A DNA stretch of 9,017 nucleotides from positions 1-9,017 of the forward strand of contig JBCCSZ010000318.1 in NCBI GenBank assembly GCA_039199225.1, read 5' to 3'. Each line of letters starts with the position of its first letter. The stretch's first letter is position 1. The translations under genes were made by a program, and so were the position numbers. This document shows, in pieces, positions 8,218-9,017 of this stretch. The notes below the pieces were generated by a model. That model saw only the letters and a program-made list of their open reading frames with translations. It ran no database searches and was not told the origin of the DNA. The DNA is from JBCCSZ01 sp039199225 (GTDB lineage Bacteria; Bacteroidota; Bacteroidia; Chitinophagales; Saprospiraceae).

Positions 8218-8291
8218 TCGGGGTGACAAGATTTGAACTTGCGACCCCTTGCACCCCATGCAAGTGCGCTACCGGACTGCGCTACACCCCG
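8218..8291 (-). tRNA. tRNA-Pro (anticodon GGG)
   Basis: A complete 74-nt cloverleaf. The acceptor CGGGGTG pairs with CACCCCG and is followed by discriminator A. The D-arm is GCGC/GCGC with GG in its loop. The anticodon arm is CTTGC, ATGGGGT, GCAAG (plus 8248-8264), with T33 and anticodon GGG (plus 8255-8257). The variable loop is GGGTC, and the T-arm is GCAAG, TTCAAAT, CTTGT. CCA is not encoded, as is usual in this phylum. GGG reads CCC and CCU proline codons. It is the last and only intact member of an array of tRNA-Pro-like sequences extending to the right edge, and a terminator follows it. Confidence 0.95.
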
Positions 8292-8433
8292 AACAAATCA
8301 AGCATTGCCTGCTTGAGAAAAACACTATTTTAAAGAGAAGAGATCTTTTATCCCTTCTGTATAACTTTAGAGTACATTGAACGAGGGTGATTGCGACTAT
8401 TGGAACGCGACCCTTCCGCCTCTGGCGGGATAC
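8268..8433 (-). repeat. 166-bp tandem repeat, unit A (overlaps the 5' half of tRNA-Pro)
   Basis: In plus coordinates this unit starts inside the D-arm of tRNA-Pro, runs through its 5' end and leader, and ends in the next tRNA-like element. It lines up without gaps with 8434-8599; I count 8 differences in 166 bases. The differences cluster near 8357-8363 and in the hairpin that replaces the anticodon arm. The block gctaccggactgcgctacac (from 8268) marks each unit start. Confidence 0.9.
8299..8315 (-). repeat. Leader inverted repeat just upstream of tRNA-Pro
   Basis: CAAGCA, GGCAA, TGCTTG forms a 6-bp hairpin ending 7 bases before the tRNA 5' end. The same 17 bases recur in units B (8465-8481) and D (8973-8989). 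Unit C has changes in one arm that break a pair. It could be a processing or regulatory element, or an element end; its function is unknown. Confidence 0.5.
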
Positions 8434-8457
8434 GCTACCGGACTGCGCTACACCCCG
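8382..8457 (-). pseudogene. Degenerate tRNA-Pro copy 1
   Basis: The first 26 nt are the same as tRNA-Pro: CGGGGTG, TA, and the D-arm, except for one base change at the end of the D-stem (GCGT for GCGC). The 17-nt anticodon arm is replaced by TCCCGCC, AGA, GGCGGAA (plus 8414-8430), a hairpin with one C-A mismatch and no T33. GGGTC of the variable loop is kept. The T-arm is altered (TCGCG, TTCCAATAGT, CGCAA), and CACCC still pairs with most of the acceptor. Length is 76 nt. It should not decode, but its acceptor and D-arm could still fold and attract tRNA-processing enzymes (inference). Confidence 0.75.
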
Positions 8458-8599
8458 AACAAATCAAGCATTGCCTGCTTGAGAAAAACACTATTTTAAA
8501 GAGAAGAGATCTTTTATCCCTTCCATACAACTTTAGAGTACATTGAACGAGGGTGATTGCGATTATTGGAACGCGACCCTCCCGCCCTTGGCGGGATGC
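8434..8599 (-). repeat. 166-bp tandem repeat, unit B
   Basis: This is the second full unit, directly abutting unit A and about 95% identical to it. It holds the leader, the conserved 17-bp inverted repeat, and the 3' part of degenerate tRNA copy 2. Unit C starts at 8600 with the same gctaccggactgcgctacac block but keeps only about 36 bp before it diverges. Confidence 0.9.
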
Positions 8600-8623
8600 G
8601 CTACCGGACTGCGCTACACCCCG
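8548..8623 (-). pseudogene. Degenerate tRNA-Pro copy 2
   Basis: The 5' 27 nt equal tRNA-Pro exactly. The anticodon arm is replaced by a perfect 7-bp hairpin TCCCGCC, AAG, GGCGGGA (plus 8580-8596). The T-arm is degenerate as in copy 1, and the 3' acceptor strand is CACCCTCG, pairing at five positions plus one G-T. It is the first tRNA-like element after the GIY-YIG gene on that strand, 30 bases from the gene's stop. No usable anticodon loop remains. Confidence 0.75.
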
Positions 8624-8636
8624 AACAAATCAAGCA
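8600..8636 (-). repeat. Truncated repeat unit C beside the GIY-YIG gene
   Basis: The unit matches A and B from 8600 to about 8636 (tRNA-Pro 5' part and the first bases of the leader), then diverges (acctgtttgaaaaagc against gcctgcttgagaaaaac). The rest of the unit, about 100 bp in A and B, is replaced by the GIY-YIG gene. The spacing from this unit to unit D is 342 bp, not 166 bp. Confidence 0.8.
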
Positions 8637-8653
8637 TTACCTGTTTGAAAAAG

Positions 8654-8893
8654 CTAGATTTCTATATCTGAGAGGTATCTTTTTATACCTCGCTTCTTGA
8701 TCTTTTTCTCTAGTCGAACAGCCTCTGGCCTAGAGGCAAGCTCAAACGTTGTAATAATAACCCAAGGCATACCTCGCTTAGTATATTTACTTCTACCAGA
8801 GTTATGTCTTTTCATTCGATCGTCCAGGTTCTGAGTACTACCCACATAAAATCGATCAATTGTATGGCTATAAATTATATAAACTACGAACAT
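8654..8893 (-). CDS. GIY-YIG nuclease family protein (small, UvrC/Slx1-type nuclease domain)
   Basis: A 79-residue protein that is almost only the GIY-YIG domain. VYIIY (4-8) and YVGS (16-19) are the two namesake strands. R26 and H30 (DDRMKRHNSGRS) fit the conserved Arg and His of the first helix. SKYTKRGMPW (35-44) is a family block, and E62 in VRLEKKIKK is the expected metal-binding glutamate. All expected catalytic residues are present, so it could cut DNA. Bacteroidota carry many such single-domain proteins of unknown role; relatives include homing endonucleases. It is AT-rich compared with neighbouring genes. It sits between tRNA-Pro-like repeats on the same strand. Its frame is open for 26 codons upstream of the ATG, through the tRNA-like sequence to TGA at 8972-8974, with no other ATG or GTG start, so 8893 is preferred. 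Confidence 0.88.
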   Translation of the reverse strand: MFVVYIIYSHTIDRFYVGSTQNLDDRMKRHNSGRSKYTKRGMPWVIITTFELASRPEAVRLEKKIKKRGIKRYLSDIEI

Positions 8894-8910
8894 ACTACCA
8901 ATCAGATTTC

Positions 8911-9017
8911 TAGCGCGACCCTCTCGCCTCTGGCGGGATGCGCTACCGGACTGCGCTACACCCCGAACAAATCAAGCATTGCCTGCTTGAGAAAAACACT
9001 ATTTTAAAGAGAAGAGA
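8911..9017 (-). repeat. Repeat unit D, running off the right edge
   Basis: From 8914 the sequence matches the unit A/B layout: hairpin, tRNA-Pro 5' half, then the leader caagcattgcctgcttg and the following bases to 9017. It is identical to unit A over 8942-9017. The unit is unfinished at the window edge, so more copies probably follow outside. Confidence 0.85.
8914..8965 (-). pseudogene. Partial tRNA-Pro copy 3, cut off just upstream of the GIY-YIG gene
   Basis: It holds the acceptor 5' strand and D-arm identical to tRNA-Pro, then the replacement hairpin TCCCGCC, AGA, GGCGAGA (plus 8922-8938, one C-A mismatch) and GGGTCGCG. After that the similarity ends and 20 bases lead to the GIY-YIG ATG. 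No T-arm or 3' acceptor strand is present, so it cannot be a tRNA. Its sequence is translatable in frame with the nuclease. Confidence 0.75.

Noticed and set aside
8382..8457. Functional second tRNA gene
   Set aside because: The anticodon arm has no T33 and is closed by extra pairs, the T-arm is irregular and the acceptor ends mismatch.
8268..8599. CRISPR array
   Set aside because: Only two full units of 166 bp that are alike over their whole length, with no short repeats and unique spacers and no cas genes.
8804..9007. Plus-strand frame of 67 codons at the right edge
   Set aside because: It lies opposite the GIY-YIG gene and the tRNA-like repeat, with composition that follows from them.
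8218..9017. Genomic island att site in tRNA-Pro
   Set aside because: The repeated part is the tRNA 5' half and leader, the 3' end is not duplicated, and no integrase is seen in the window.

Overview
The window looks like chromosomal DNA of a Bacteroidota bacterium, probably a Saprospiraceae-like relative. Three things point there: a type IX secretion (T9SS) type A sorting domain ends the nuclease at 6187-7959, SprB-type repeats follow a glycosidase domain at 1-2337, and TAnnTTTG-like -7 elements lie upstream of genes. Almost all genes are on the minus strand. The exception is the small ClbS/DfsB-like gene at 2561-3064.

Left part (1-2337): one long minus-strand reading frame stays open to base 1, so its C-terminus lies outside the window. 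It encodes a signal peptide, a clan GH-A glycoside hydrolase-like domain with both expected glutamates, and at least three SprB-like repeats. Middle part (2561-5951): a ClbS/DfsB-like four-helix protein faces, tail to tail and 12 bp apart, a Crp/Fnr-family regulator. Upstream of the regulator on the same strand is a TonB-dependent outer-membrane receptor. Next (6187-7959) is a secreted endonuclease/exonuclease/phosphatase (EEP) family protein with an N-terminal carbohydrate-binding-like region and a T9SS tail. The surface and secreted proteins suggest an organism that breaks down polymers and scavenges nutrients, but no single pathway links them.

Right part (8161-9017): this is the most unusual region. 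An intact tRNA-Pro(GGG) with a good terminator is preceded, in its direction of transcription, by a head-to-tail array of 166-bp units. Each unit repeats the tRNA leader and the 5' half of tRNA-Pro. In the array copies the 17-nt anticodon arm is replaced by a different 17-nt GC-rich hairpin, and the T-arm is degenerate. One unit has its non-tRNA part replaced by a small GIY-YIG endonuclease gene. The frame of that gene is open backwards through the tRNA-like sequence. The array runs off the right edge. I regard this GIY-YIG plus pseudo-tRNA array as the candidate unusual system; a mobile or self-expanding element aimed at a tRNA gene is my inference, not something the sequence proves.
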